From: JAVBMO01 sp031552355
Lineage (GTDB): Bacteria; Bacteroidota; Bacteroidia; Bacteroidales; P3
Reading direction: 5' to 3'
Assembly (NCBI GenBank): GCA_031552355.1
Contig: JAVBMO010000068.1
Span: 1 to 15,831, forward strand
Length of the DNA: 15,831 bases
Part shown: positions 1-7,897 of the stretch, piece by piece
How positions within the stretch are numbered: position 1 is the first letter of the stretch
How the letters are laid out: each line of letters begins with the position of its first letter
Made by a program: the position numbers and the translations under genes
The notes under the pieces: model-generated
What the model saw: the letters and a program-made list of their open reading frames with translations, nothing else
What the model was told of the DNA's origin: nothing
Database searches by the model: none

Positions 1-1672
1 TTTTTTTGTCGTATTCCGCCAAAATCCATTGAGAATCAAGAAAGCAATTATAGGTATTGATTCCCGATAAATTGTCCCGAATGGTGAAGGATAGGTTTTT
101 GTTTTTTAATTTTTCGCCTTTTTTTTGTTTAAATAAAGGCTTTATGGTAGGCGCTGTGGTATCTATGGCAATGGAAAATAATCCGAATGTTTTGGGTTTT
201 GCCACCAAATAATTGCCTTGTAAGGAAGTAGACTCTACAGAAATACCTTTTTCTATAAAAACAATAACGGCTTTTTCTCGCAATGACTCAGGGATAGATT
301 TTGCAGAAAGTTTTAATGTGTAGGCTTTGTGCAAAGGAACATTCGAAAAATGAATTTGATGACACAAAGGCAGATACTGTTTAGATGTTTTTTGCGTTGT
401 ATTGTATTTAAAATCAATACTTTCGTAAAGAGAAAATGCTTCCGTCTGAATTTCGATGTTGTTTTGTTTGAATAAATTGGCTTTGTCGAAATAAAAAGAA
501 TTTTTTAAAGTTGTTTTTGTAGAGACAGTTTTGGCCATTGCTGGAGGTGGAACAGCCTGTAAATAAAAAGTATCCACACTTTGGTTTCCTGCAAAATCCG
601 ATGATTTGACAAGCACCTGAGAGATTTCTCCCTGTCTAAACGAGTAAATGCCGCCATTTTTTACTTCTTTGTAAATAGCAGGCATGGCGATGTAGGCTGG
701 AAGTTTCGTGAGATAAAACCGTTTGCCGGTTTTCTGAAATAAAGGATAATCAATCATGGCATTCACATAACGTGTGTCTTCAAAAAGAAAATCTTTGATA
801 CAATGAGAATAAACACACACTGAATCAATAAGAACTTCTAAAGAATAAATCCCTCTTCCGCCCAAGGAGTTACAAAGGTTATCAGTACTTGAAATTCCAA
901 AATAAACATCTCCGGAAACTTGTAGAGTATCGCCTTTGTAAAATGATTTCATGGTTTTTTGAGGCGCCCGTTTCTTCGATTTGCTTCCTTTTTTCTTGGG
1001 CGAAATTTTCTGAGATACAGGTTTGTCTGTCAGAGGGATGCTTAGGTTTTTGTTATTGATAAAAGTACTTTTATTTGCCGGATAAATGCGAATTTCGTTT
1101 ATTTTTGGTGAAATGCTATCACAAAAATTAAAGCCAAAAAACAAAGGATTTATCACCCGGTCGTTTTCTGTTTTCCTTATTTCAAAATGCAGATGAGGAC
1201 CGCCGGAAGAACCTGAATTTCCACTCAAAGCAATAAGCTGATTTTTTTCTACAGGCAAAGTAGAAGATTCAACAGGAATATCAAATTCAAAAGTCCTGTT
1301 TTCGTATTGATATTTTTCGACAAAGGTGGCAATTTCTTCTGAAAATTGTTCCAAGTGCATATACACACTTTTGTAGCCATTGGGATGGTTGATATAGAGT
1401 GTTTTCCCACCACCTGTAGCCGAAACTTTTATCCGCGACACATACCCCTTGGCAACACTATATACAGGGATTCCTGTAATACCGTTTGTTCTAAAATCTA
1501 TGCCCGAATGAAAATGATTGGGGCGTAATTCGGCAAAAATACCCGAAAGCCCCATATAATTTTGAAAGGGGAGATCGAAATAATTTTGCGGATAGTCTTC
1601 CTGTGCAAAAAGGATATTTGGCAGAATCCCCAAAGATAAAAGTAGTATTTTAAAAAAGTTTTTTGCAGTCAT
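1..1672 (-). CDS. M23 family metallopeptidase, exported (3' end outside window)
   Basis: Read from an ATG at 1672; the frame stays open for 557 codons to the window edge, so the C-terminus is missing. Residues 1-23 form a signal peptide (short basic start, hydrophobic core, LFAQ end), so the protein is exported. The M23 (LytM-like) domain follows at once: H55-x3-D59 in HSGID, YMH at about 104-106, and HLHFE with H160 and H162. These match the family's zinc and catalytic ligands. Known members are endopeptidases that cut peptidoglycan cross-links, or scaffold proteins when ligands are lost; here the ligands are present. A Lys/Arg-rich linker near residues 215-230 leads into a long beta-rich C-terminal part seen in many Bacteroidota M23 proteins, of unknown role. 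The last visible residues (SQWILAEYDKK) look close to the usual end. Peptidoglycan hydrolysis is inferred from the family. Confidence 0.88.
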   Translation of the reverse strand, partial: MTAKNFFKILLLSLGILPNILFAQEDYPQNYFDLPFQNYMGLSGIFAELRPNHFHSGIDFRTNGITGIPVYSVAKGYVSRIKVSATGGGKTLYINHPNGYKSVYMHLEQFSEEIATFVEKYQYENRTFEFDIPVESSTLPVEKNQLIALSGNSGSSGGPHLHFEIRKTENDRVINPLFFGFNFCDSISPKINEIRIYPANKSTFINNKNLSIPLTDKPVSQKISPKKKGSKSKKRAPQKTMKSFYKGDTLQVSGDVYFGISSTDNLCNSLGGRGIYSLEVLIDSVCVYSHCIKDFLFEDTRYVNAMIDYPLFQKTGKRFYLTKLPAYIAMPAIYKEVKNGGIYSFRQGEISQVLVKSSDFAGNQSVDTFYLQAVPPPAMAKTVSTKTTLKNSFYFDKANLFKQNNIEIQTEAFSLYESIDFKYNTTQKTSKQYLPLCHQIHFSNVPLHKAYTLKLSAKSIPESLREKAVIVFIEKGISVESTSLQGNYLVAKPKTFGLFSIAIDTTAPTIKPLFKQKKGEKLKNKNLSFTIRDNLSGINTYNCFLDSQWILAEYDKK

Positions 1673-1700
1673 GGAAGTCTGTTGTTATTTGGTGAAAATG

Positions 1701-1733
1701 CAAATTTCTTCCCGAAATTCGGGAAGAAATTTG
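1701..1733 (-). terminator. Hairpin between metF and the M23 gene
   Basis: A perfect 16-bp inverted repeat (CAAATTTCTTCCCGAA and its complement around one central A) lies just downstream of the metF stop at 1753. On the minus strand it is followed only by a weak T-rich stretch (GCATTTTC). It may end metF transcripts, but the missing clean U-tract leaves this uncertain. It also sits in the 80-base upstream region of the M23 gene, so a role in that gene's leader is possible. Confidence 0.5.
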
Positions 1734-1752
1734 TTATTCTGTATGATAAAAA

Positions 1753-2706
1753 TTAATAAACCTGTTGAGCTACCTCTTTTACGCTTTGTGTAGCCATCAT
1801 GGAATAAAAATGGATACCGGGAACATTGCATTGTTTTAATTCTTTGGCTTGTTGGGCGCACCATTCAACCCCAACGATACGCACTTCTTCCTCAGTTTTG
1901 CATTTACGCAATTCCGATGCAAAGGCTTCAGGAATGTCCACGTGGAAAATTTTGGGCAAAACGTTCAACTGGTTTGCCAAAGTAATAGGTTTTAATCCGG
2001 GAATAATTGGGATGGTAATGCCTTCGGCACGACATCTTTCGACAAAAGAAAAGTATCTTTCATTGTCAAAAAACATTTGGGTAACAATGTATTCCGCTCC
2101 AGCTTTCACTTTTTCTTTCAGCCAAAAAAGGTCGGAATCCATATTGGGCGCTTCTTCATGCTTTTCGGGATAACCGGCTACGCCATAAGAAAAAGGTGTT
2201 GGCAAAGCTTCCATTTTGCTATTATCTAAGAAAAAGCCCCTGTTGAAATCGTTGATTTGGTGTTGCAGATCAATGGCGTTGCGATGTCCGTCGGCTGCCG
2301 GTTCGTAGCTTTTTTCGTGTTTGGCTTTGTCGCCGCGAAGCACCAATAAATCGTAAATACCTAAAAAATGTAAATCAATTAAAGCGTATTCGGTTTCTTC
2401 TTTTGTGAAACCTCCGCAAATAATGTGCGGTACAGAGGGAATTCCGTACTTACTTTGAATGGCCGCAGCCGCAGCCACAGTTCCCGGCCTTGTCCGTTGG
2501 CTTATTTTTTGAAATAAACCGTTGGGCAAAGTCTGGTAAATGGATTCGCTCCTGTGCGTTGTTATATTGATATATTTCGGATCAAATTCCCGAAGAGTAT
2601 CTATGGTGTTAAAAAGCCTGTCAATACTTTTCCCTTTTAGGGGCGGAAGTACTTCAAATGAAAAAATGGTTGATTTCGTGTTTTTTATAATATCTATTAC
2701 GCTCAT
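1753..2706 (-). CDS. metF: 5,10-methylenetetrahydrofolate reductase
   Basis: This 317-residue cytoplasmic flavoprotein reduces 5,10-methylene-THF to 5-methyl-THF, the methyl donor for methionine synthase. The length fits the bacterial MetF family. Recognisable segments are FSFEVLPPLKGK (residues about 15-26, with the conserved Glu), NITTHR, PHIICGG, LVLRGDKA (conserved Arg-Gly-Asp), the segment SYGVAGYPEKH, IVTQMFFDN, and IPIIPGLKPI. The frame is open upstream to 2799, but I start at 2706: the homology begins at MSVIDII, and a TATCTTTG -7 element at 2736-2729 places transcription start inside the extension. The longer reading would also translate the palindrome at 2774-2817. Appears monocistronic, with hairpins on both sides. 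Identity is secure; cofactor preference (NADH or ferredoxin) cannot be seen. Confidence 0.95.
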   Translation of the reverse strand: MSVIDIIKNTKSTIFSFEVLPPLKGKSIDRLFNTIDTLREFDPKYINITTHRSESIYQTLPNGLFQKISQRTRPGTVAAAAAIQSKYGIPSVPHIICGGFTKEETEYALIDLHFLGIYDLLVLRGDKAKHEKSYEPAADGHRNAIDLQHQINDFNRGFFLDNSKMEALPTPFSYGVAGYPEKHEEAPNMDSDLFWLKEKVKAGAEYIVTQMFFDNERYFSFVERCRAEGITIPIIPGLKPITLANQLNVLPKIFHVDIPEAFASELRKCKTEEEVRIVGVEWCAQQAKELKQCNVPGIHFYSMMATQSVKEVAQQVY

Positions 2707-2728
2707 GGTTCTACTTTGTTCATTTCTG

Positions 2729-2736
2729 CAAAGATA
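2729..2736 (-). promoter_or_regulatory. metF -7 promoter element
   Basis: On the minus strand this reads TATCTTTG followed by C, an exact match to the Bacteroidota -7 consensus TAnnTTTGY, about 23 bases before the chosen metF ATG. No good -33 TTTG was found at the usual distance. It supports the 2706 start. Confidence 0.55.
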
Positions 2737-2773
2737 ACAATTTTCTGTGAGAGTTCGTTCTAAGTAGTTTTTA

Positions 2774-2817
2774 AAACGAAAATGCCGCCAATTGTACAAT
2801 TGGCGGCATTTTCGTTT
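2774..2817 (-). terminator. 44-base perfect palindrome, terminator of the M16 gene
   Basis: The two 22-base halves are exact reverse complements with no spacer (centre GT|AC at 2795/2796). It lies 16 bases after the M16 protease stop and 68 bases before the metF start. On the minus strand the right arm ends CATTTTCG and runs into TTTT, so an intrinsic terminator for the M16 gene is likely. The symmetry would also give a hairpin on the other strand, where the following T-stretch is interrupted by an A. Confidence 0.7.
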
Positions 2818-2832
2818 ATTTTCAAAGAAAAA

Positions 2833-5658
2833 CTATTTTTTCTCGTATCCATTCATTATAACTTCTATGCAACGGCCTTTGGTAACAAATTCTTTTGCAA
2901 ACGCGCTAATGTCTTCAGGTTTTAGTTTATTCATGATTTCGTCAAAAGAATCAATCATGTTTAAATTTTGTAAATAGATGTTGGCAAGAGAACTACGCCA
3001 GAATGAATTTTCATGAAGGTCATCTTTCCGTTTTTTTACTATAAATTCTTTTACTTTATTGAAATCTTCGATGCGAGGCGTACCTTCGGCAAAAGCTTTG
3101 AATTCCTTGTGAATAATATTGTTCAGATATTCACTTTTGTCGGGCGAAGTCTCAAAAAACATTCTTATCAAGCTTTCACCTTTTGGATATTTGGAAATTG
3201 TATTAGAGACATTTACACCATAGGTTCCGCCTTCTTTCATACGTACCTTTTCAGTATAAACAATATCCAAGATTTGGGAAAGAATATTTAGTTTAATGAT
3301 ATTTTCCGGTGTGTAATCCAACTGTGTTACATAGTTATCAATAATCGTTGCTTTTGTTGTTTTTAATTCTTTTTCAAACACATTTGAATAGTTTTCTTTA
3401 CGTATGGAAAGGTCAACAGTCATTTTAGGTTCTTTGTAAGTCGTTCCGGCAAGTCCACCGATGTACTTTGCAATAAGCGGTTTCATTTGTTCGATGTCGA
3501 TATTTCCTACTAAAAAGAAAGTGAAACCTGCTGCATTTCCAAAGCGGCTTTTGTACATTTCAATGGCTTTGGGGTAATTCACATTGGCAAGATCAGAACT
3601 TTCCAGCCTTTTAAAGAAAGGATTGCTTTTGTAGAGAGCTTGGTTTAAGCTGTCGCCAAATACAGTAAAGGGATTCCCTTCTGCACTTTGCAAAGTGGCT
3701 TTTTTGCGGTTAATGAAAGAAGCGTAAGCGGTTGAATCTATGCGTGGTGCCGTAAAATTCAAATACAATAGTTGCAACATGGTTTCAAAATCGGATATAG
3801 TAGAGTTGCCGGATCCTCCTTCTTCAATAACTGAAATAGAGGTGTTTACAGAAGCAGATTTTCCGGTTAAGGCTTTTTTAAGGCTGATGGCATCAAAGTT
3901 ACCCCAACCACCGATACTTGCCAAATCGTTTATTAATTTCAAAGAGGCATATTCTTTTTGAGGCAATTGGGAAACTCCACCACTGCGCGAAAATGACATT
4001 AGAATTTCATTGTCTTTGAATGTTGTAGGTTTTAAAACAACTTTTGTTCCATTGGAAAAATATAATTCGGTGGTACCCAATTTTTCGTTTTTACTTTCTT
4101 TTGTAATTTTTCCGGCAACAGGCATTTTGCTTATCAAAGGTTCGTTGATAACATTGTCTTTGTAAGGTTCTAATTTTTGTTCGGAAATTTTATTGAACAA
4201 ATCTAAAACTTCAGCTTTGCTTGGATAGCTTACATTTTCTTTTTCGGGGCCGGTAATATTGATAACTACATTTTCTTTCCCAATCAAGCCTTTAAAATAT
4301 TCGTTGATGTAACTAACAGGAGTAGCATTTGCCAATTTTTGAACAGCAGCATATTCATCTTCAATGCTTAAAAGTGTTCCTCCTTGTGTAAAATAGTGGG
4401 CATACGATTTGCAATAGTTGTCTGATTCAACATTATCACGTTCTTTATAAGCGTTTTCATAAATTTTCAGGAAAGAAGTTCTGGCTCTTTCATATTCAGA
4501 TTCTGTAAATCCATATTGTTTCAATCGTTCAACTTCTGTCAAAAGTCCCACAAAAGCGGTTTTTGTAGTACCTTCTTTACAAGTAGCCTTAAAAGAAAGG
4601 GCATCCATGGTTTGAGAGGCTATGAATGTGCCATCATAAGTAAAAGCTCTTAGGAAAGGGGGATTGGCTTGTTGGGCTATTTCGCCAAATCGACCACGCG
4701 TCATAATGCTGTATATTTTTCTGACATAGTCTTGTTGTACATCCAAAATAGTTCTTGACAATTCCAAAGATATAGGTTCATGCTTAAAACAAATAGTAAC
4801 ATCTGAAGCAGAGGCTTCGTTGTCAGTCAGGATAGAGATGATAGGTTCTTTGTTGTCAGGAACAGGGTAGTAAATACGTGGTGCAGGATTTACGGGTTTG
4901 GGAATGTCTGCAAAAATTTTCTTGATTTTTGCCTCAATTTGATCTACATCAATGTCTCCCACAATGATAATGGCTTGTAAATCGGGGCGGTACCATTTAT
5001 GATAATAGTCGCGAATTTCTTGGTATTTGAAATTGTCAACAACATCCATACTGCCAATGGGTAAGCGGTTTGCATATTGGCTTCCAGGATAATTTTCTTT
5101 CAACATTTTAGACGTAATTCTGTTGTTGGCATCATTTCTGGTGCGCCATTCTTCATGGATAATTTTTCTTTCTGCATCTATGGCTTTTTCTTTAAGGCTG
5201 ATAAACCCTGACCAATCGTGAAGGACCAAAAGACAACTGTCAACAATGCCTTCCCGAATTACGGGAACATTGGAAATATTATACACAGTTTCGTCGAAAC
5301 CGGTATAGGCATTCAAGTTTTCACCGAATTTTACTCCAATGGTTTCCAGATAGTTTATCATGGTTTTTTCGGGAAAGTTTTTAGTGCCGTTAAAAGCCAT
5401 ATGTTCCAAAAAATGGGCTAAGCCTGATTGAGCGTCGGTTTCCAAAACGGAACCTACAGCTTGTGCAATGTAAAAACTTGCATTTTGTTTAGGCTTTTCA
5501 TTGTGTCGGATAAAGTAGGTTAAACCATTATCCAGCTTTCCATATCTTACTTTTGAATCAATAGAAAGCGGTTCCAATTTTTGTTGAGCAAAGGAAACAA
5601 CCGGTACAATTATCAGCCAAAGGAATAGCAATGTACTGTTAAACAGATGTTTTTTCAT
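2833..5658 (-). CDS. M16 family (insulinase/pitrilysin-like) zinc protease, exported
   Basis: A 941-residue protein with a signal peptide at residues 1-25 (MKKH, hydrophobic stretch, SFAQQ), so it acts in the periplasm or at the outer membrane. The N-terminal M16 domain carries the inverted zinc motif H82-FL-E85-H86, and E163 in the AERKII segment, 76 residues after H86, gives the third ligand; this fits the family pattern HxxEH-x74-76-E. Two inactive-type M16 units follow. The C-terminal half lacks HxxEH but keeps the GGTYGV segment (about residue 845), typical of the substrate-binding half. M16 peptidases enclose and degrade short unfolded peptides; the natural substrate here is unknown. 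Length matches the common Bacteroidota two-half architecture. The gene has its own promoter at 5737-5706, an A-rich leader and a terminator at 2817-2774, so it is probably monocistronic. Confidence 0.93.
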   Translation of the reverse strand: MKKHLFNSTLLFLWLIIVPVVSFAQQKLEPLSIDSKVRYGKLDNGLTYFIRHNEKPKQNASFYIAQAVGSVLETDAQSGLAHFLEHMAFNGTKNFPEKTMINYLETIGVKFGENLNAYTGFDETVYNISNVPVIREGIVDSCLLVLHDWSGFISLKEKAIDAERKIIHEEWRTRNDANNRITSKMLKENYPGSQYANRLPIGSMDVVDNFKYQEIRDYYHKWYRPDLQAIIIVGDIDVDQIEAKIKKIFADIPKPVNPAPRIYYPVPDNKEPIISILTDNEASASDVTICFKHEPISLELSRTILDVQQDYVRKIYSIMTRGRFGEIAQQANPPFLRAFTYDGTFIASQTMDALSFKATCKEGTTKTAFVGLLTEVERLKQYGFTESEYERARTSFLKIYENAYKERDNVESDNYCKSYAHYFTQGGTLLSIEDEYAAVQKLANATPVSYINEYFKGLIGKENVVINITGPEKENVSYPSKAEVLDLFNKISEQKLEPYKDNVINEPLISKMPVAGKITKESKNEKLGTTELYFSNGTKVVLKPTTFKDNEILMSFSRSGGVSQLPQKEYASLKLINDLASIGGWGNFDAISLKKALTGKSASVNTSISVIEEGGSGNSTISDFETMLQLLYLNFTAPRIDSTAYASFINRKKATLQSAEGNPFTVFGDSLNQALYKSNPFFKRLESSDLANVNYPKAIEMYKSRFGNAAGFTFFLVGNIDIEQMKPLIAKYIGGLAGTTYKEPKMTVDLSIRKENYSNVFEKELKTTKATIIDNYVTQLDYTPENIIKLNILSQILDIVYTEKVRMKEGGTYGVNVSNTISKYPKGESLIRMFFETSPDKSEYLNNIIHKEFKAFAEGTPRIEDFNKVKEFIVKKRKDDLHENSFWRSSLANIYLQNLNMIDSFDEIMNKLKPEDISAFAKEFVTKGRCIEVIMNGYEKK

Positions 5659-5705
5659 TTTTTTTATTATTTTACAATATGTAACAAAAAGTAAATTTCT
5701 TTCGG

Positions 5706-5737
5706 CAAATTTACAGTTTTATTTACGAACTAACAAA
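5706..5737 (-). promoter_or_regulatory. Promoter of the M16 protease gene
   Basis: On the minus strand there is a TTTG at 5737-5734, 20 bases, then TAAATTTG at 5713-5706 followed by C. Both boxes and the spacing fit the Bacteroidota sigma consensus. Transcription would start near 5699, giving a leader of about 40 bases that becomes very A-rich before the ATG at 5658. The -33 box lies in the T-tract of the rubrerythrin terminator. Confidence 0.7.
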
Positions 5738-5771
5738 AAAGCTTCCTCATTTGAAAATGGGAAGCTTTTTT
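5735..5771 (-). terminator. Rho-independent terminator of rubrerythrin
   Basis: The arms AAAAAAGCTTCC (5735-5746) and GGAAGCTTTTTT (5760-5771) pair perfectly over 12 bp around a 13-base loop that can pair further. On the minus strand the stem ends in TTTTTT, 24 bases past the rubrerythrin stop at 5796. Confidence 0.85.
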
Positions 5772-5795
5772 GCTTAGCTCTGAATAAAGATTCTT

Positions 5796-6371
5796 TTAAT
5801 AATTAATTTTTCTGCGTTCGAAATGAGCTTTTGGATGAAGGCAGGCAGGACAGGTTGTCAAGGCCTTTTTACCTTTGTGTACATAGCCACAGTTTCTGCA
5901 ATACCATTCGGTTTCTTCGCTTTCGTCTTCAAAAACTTTTCCTTCTTCAAGGTTTTGCAAAAGTTTTAAGTAGCGTTTTTCGTGTTCGGCTTCCACTTTG
6001 GCAATCATTCTGAAACAAGTGGCAATAGGCTTGAAACCTTCTTTTTCGGCAATATCTGCAAATTCAGGATAAAGTAAAGTCCACTCTTCGTTTTCACCTT
6101 CGGCAGCAGCTTTCAGGTTTTCGGCTGTGTTGCCAACAATTCCTGCAGGATAGGCGGCTGTGATTTCAACCATTCCACCTTCCAAAAAGCTAAAAAAACG
6201 TTTGGCATGTTCTTTTTCCTGTTCTGCGGTTTCCATAAAATAACCGTAAATTTGCTCATAACCTTCTTGTTTGGCAACTTTTGCAAACATTGTATAACGG
6301 CCTCTTGCTTGCGATTCGCCGGCAAATGATTTTAATAAATTTTTTTCTGTCTGTGTTCCTTTGATACTCAT
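5796..6371 (-). CDS. rbr: Rubrerythrin (NADH peroxidase-type)
   Basis: A 191-residue cytoplasmic non-haem iron protein that reduces hydrogen peroxide in anaerobes and microaerophiles, taking electrons through its rubredoxin-like domain. The N-terminal four-helix ferritin-like domain shows E19 in FAGESQARGRY, E52-x2-H55 in EQEKEH, and a second ExxH in KVEAEHEKRY, the usual diiron ligands. The C-terminal rubredoxin-like domain has C158-x2-C161 and C174-x2-C177 for one Fe, ending CPACLHPKAHFE. Length matches the family. The frame is open up to 6431, but the start at 6371 (MSIKGTQTEKNLL) is chosen: homology begins there, and a TATATTTG -7 element at 6428-6421 puts transcription start after the longer candidate. 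It has its own promoter and terminator. The regulator gene lies directly upstream on the same strand; any link is speculative. Confidence 0.95.
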   Translation of the reverse strand: MSIKGTQTEKNLLKSFAGESQARGRYTMFAKVAKQEGYEQIYGYFMETAEQEKEHAKRFFSFLEGGMVEITAAYPAGIVGNTAENLKAAAEGENEEWTLLYPEFADIAEKEGFKPIATCFRMIAKVEAEHEKRYLKLLQNLEEGKVFEDESEETEWYCRNCGYVHKGKKALTTCPACLHPKAHFERRKINY

Positions 6372-6420
6372 AGTTTGTAAGTTTTTGGAATTAATAACCG
6401 GACTGTCTTTAGAGACTTTG

Positions 6421-6428
6421 CAAATATA
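6421..6428 (-). promoter_or_regulatory. Rubrerythrin -7 promoter element
   Basis: On the minus strand this is TATATTTG followed by C, an exact TAnnTTTGY match. The predicted leader to the ATG at 6371 is about 40 bases. No convincing -33 TTTG lies at the expected distance, which may mean an activator is needed. Confidence 0.55.
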
Positions 6429-6498
6429 CAATTTTAAATAACCCTAAGAAGGAAGAATGCTTAAAAAGTATATTTTTGTTCTCTGTGATGAAAAAATC

Positions 6499-7707
6499 TT
6501 AAGATACTTCATTCTGTTCTGTTTTCCACTTATTAGGGGTAGTTAGTTCTTTTTCTTTGAAGTATTTTACAAAAGTGGTATAGCTGCTGAAGCCGCATTC
6601 TTCGGCAATGAATTTAAGGCAAATGGAAGGCTGTTCCTGCATTTTGATTTTGGCTTCTTCGACCCTGTAGGCATTTACAAAATCGTAAAAAGAAATATTT
6701 TTTTCCTTACTCAAAAGCTGGGAAATATAAGTACGGTTGCTGCTCAAGGCTCTAGCGATGTCGTCCATGGAAAGGTCTTTTTGCAAATACGGCTTTTTCT
6801 CTTCAAAATAACCGATAAGTTTTTGAAAGAGCGATTCTGTCTTATGGGCTTGATTTTCGGAAGTTTCCTCTGTCTCTTTATTTAAAAACGCCAAACTTTT
6901 GTACGGAAATAACCAACTAAAGAAAGGGATGTTTTTCGTATTCAGAACAAATGAAATCATGTAGTTTTCAATAAGTTCCGGATTAATTCTATAACTATTG
7001 TTTAAGCCTAAATAAATAATGAATCCTAAAAGAATTTCGAAAATAAAGATAGGGATAATGGTTTTTTCGCCTGTGAGCGGAATAAAAGCATAGAGGAACG
7101 CAAAAAGAATAAACAAAACACCTATATAGATAATGGCCCGTATGTTTAACTGTTGAGCATTGGAATAGTTGTTTTTCAGGAATTTCGTAAAATCAAAAAC
7201 GAGAACTTTGGTATATAATGCCAAATAGATAATTGTCAAAGCCGTCATCGTAATTTGAACGGTCAATTGCAAATCATAAATAAGGGCATAAGGCACTATT
7301 TCTTCTGAATTCCAGAACGATATTGAAATTTTTTGGCGTATGGCATCGGGATACGATAAATAAGCAATCAGGTAAATGGTACCCAATACGGCTGCCGGCA
7401 CAAGCAATGGCCAACAGCGTTTCAAAATTAACTTCAAAGGAAAGATAAGCGAAAGTACGGCAAAAAATAACACTGGGTCGTGCAACAACAACGCGTAGGA
7501 ATCTATACTTTCGATAAAAACCTGAAAAGAGCTGGGCGGATAATAACATCCTGCAATGGAAATGTAAATAATTGCCCGGATGATTAAGAATAATCCGAAC
7601 AACTGCAAAGTGAATCGTCGTTTATTTTGTGGCGAAAATAGCAAAAGTACACCTAATGTGCACAAAACAAAGAAAGGGCAGACAAGAAAAAAAAAGGATA
7701 AAGTCAT
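6499..7707 (-). CDS. AraC-family regulator with seven N-terminal membrane segments
   Basis: With the start at 7707 the product has 402 residues. Residues 1 to about 240 contain about seven hydrophobic helices (roughly 3-23, 31-51, 72-94, 98-118, 145-168, 191-212, 218-236). A charged linker follows (about 255-285), then a C-terminal AraC/XylS DNA-binding domain. The first helix-turn-helix is in MDDIARALSSNRTYISQLL; the second is in IAEECGFSSYTTFVKYFKE, with the family's typical GFSS-x3-F-x3-FK signature. This would be a membrane-embedded one-component regulator that senses something in or across the inner membrane; ligand and targets are unknown. In-frame ATGs exist at 7758 and 7740, but a -7 element at 7755-7748 excludes the first and leaves the second almost leaderless. 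The gene is divergent from rdgB and 127 bases upstream of rubrerythrin on the same strand. Confidence 0.85.
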   Translation of the reverse strand: MTLSFFFLVCPFFVLCTLGVLLLFSPQNKRRFTLQLFGLFLIIRAIIYISIAGCYYPPSSFQVFIESIDSYALLLHDPVLFFAVLSLIFPLKLILKRCWPLLVPAAVLGTIYLIAYLSYPDAIRQKISISFWNSEEIVPYALIYDLQLTVQITMTALTIIYLALYTKVLVFDFTKFLKNNYSNAQQLNIRAIIYIGVLFILFAFLYAFIPLTGEKTIIPIFIFEILLGFIIYLGLNNSYRINPELIENYMISFVLNTKNIPFFSWLFPYKSLAFLNKETEETSENQAHKTESLFQKLIGYFEEKKPYLQKDLSMDDIARALSSNRTYISQLLSKEKNISFYDFVNAYRVEEAKIKMQEQPSICLKFIAEECGFSSYTTFVKYFKEKELTTPNKWKTEQNEVS

Positions 7708-7747
7708 GGAGTTCAGTTGTGTTTGGGGAAGATAAAACATCTCTTTG

Positions 7748-7755
7748 CAAAAGTA
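7748..7755 (-). promoter_or_regulatory. -7 promoter element of the AraC-type regulator gene
   Basis: On the minus strand this reads TACTTTTG followed by C, matching TAnnTTTGY. The predicted start of transcription (about 7741-7743) leaves a leader of about 35 bases to the ATG at 7707. The -33 box is not recognisable. Confidence 0.45.
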
Positions 7756-7836
7756 CACAATATTTTAAATATAAAAACACTATAAATCACCTGCAAATCA
7801 TCTTTTTGCATAGATTTCGCCAATGTATAGGAAATA

Positions 7837-7878
7837 TTTTGCCAATCGGTCTATTTTAATTGTAAATTTGTATCTTTG
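7837..7878 (+). promoter_or_regulatory. Promoter of rdgB
   Basis: TTTTG (7837-7841), 21 bases, then TAAATTTG (7863-7870) followed by T fits the Bacteroidota promoter pattern. A second exact -7 match, TATCTTTG followed by C, abuts it at 7871-7878 but lacks a placed -33 box. Either puts transcription start shortly before the ATG at 7898 and rules out a start at 7823. Confidence 0.6.
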
Positions 7879-7897
7879 CTTAAAGGTTTATAGAAAA

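Noticed and set aside
2707..2799. N-terminal extension of metF by 31 codons
   Set aside because: It translates half of the terminator palindrome and the -7 element; homology to MetF begins at the ATG at 2706.
6372..6431. N-terminal extension of rubrerythrin by 20 codons
   Set aside because: The upstream ATG overlaps the TATATTTG -7 element, and the standard rubrerythrin start is at 6371.
7823..7897. N-terminal extension of rdgB by 25 codons
   Set aside because: It covers the promoter boxes, and the family start is MEKIVFATQN at 7898.
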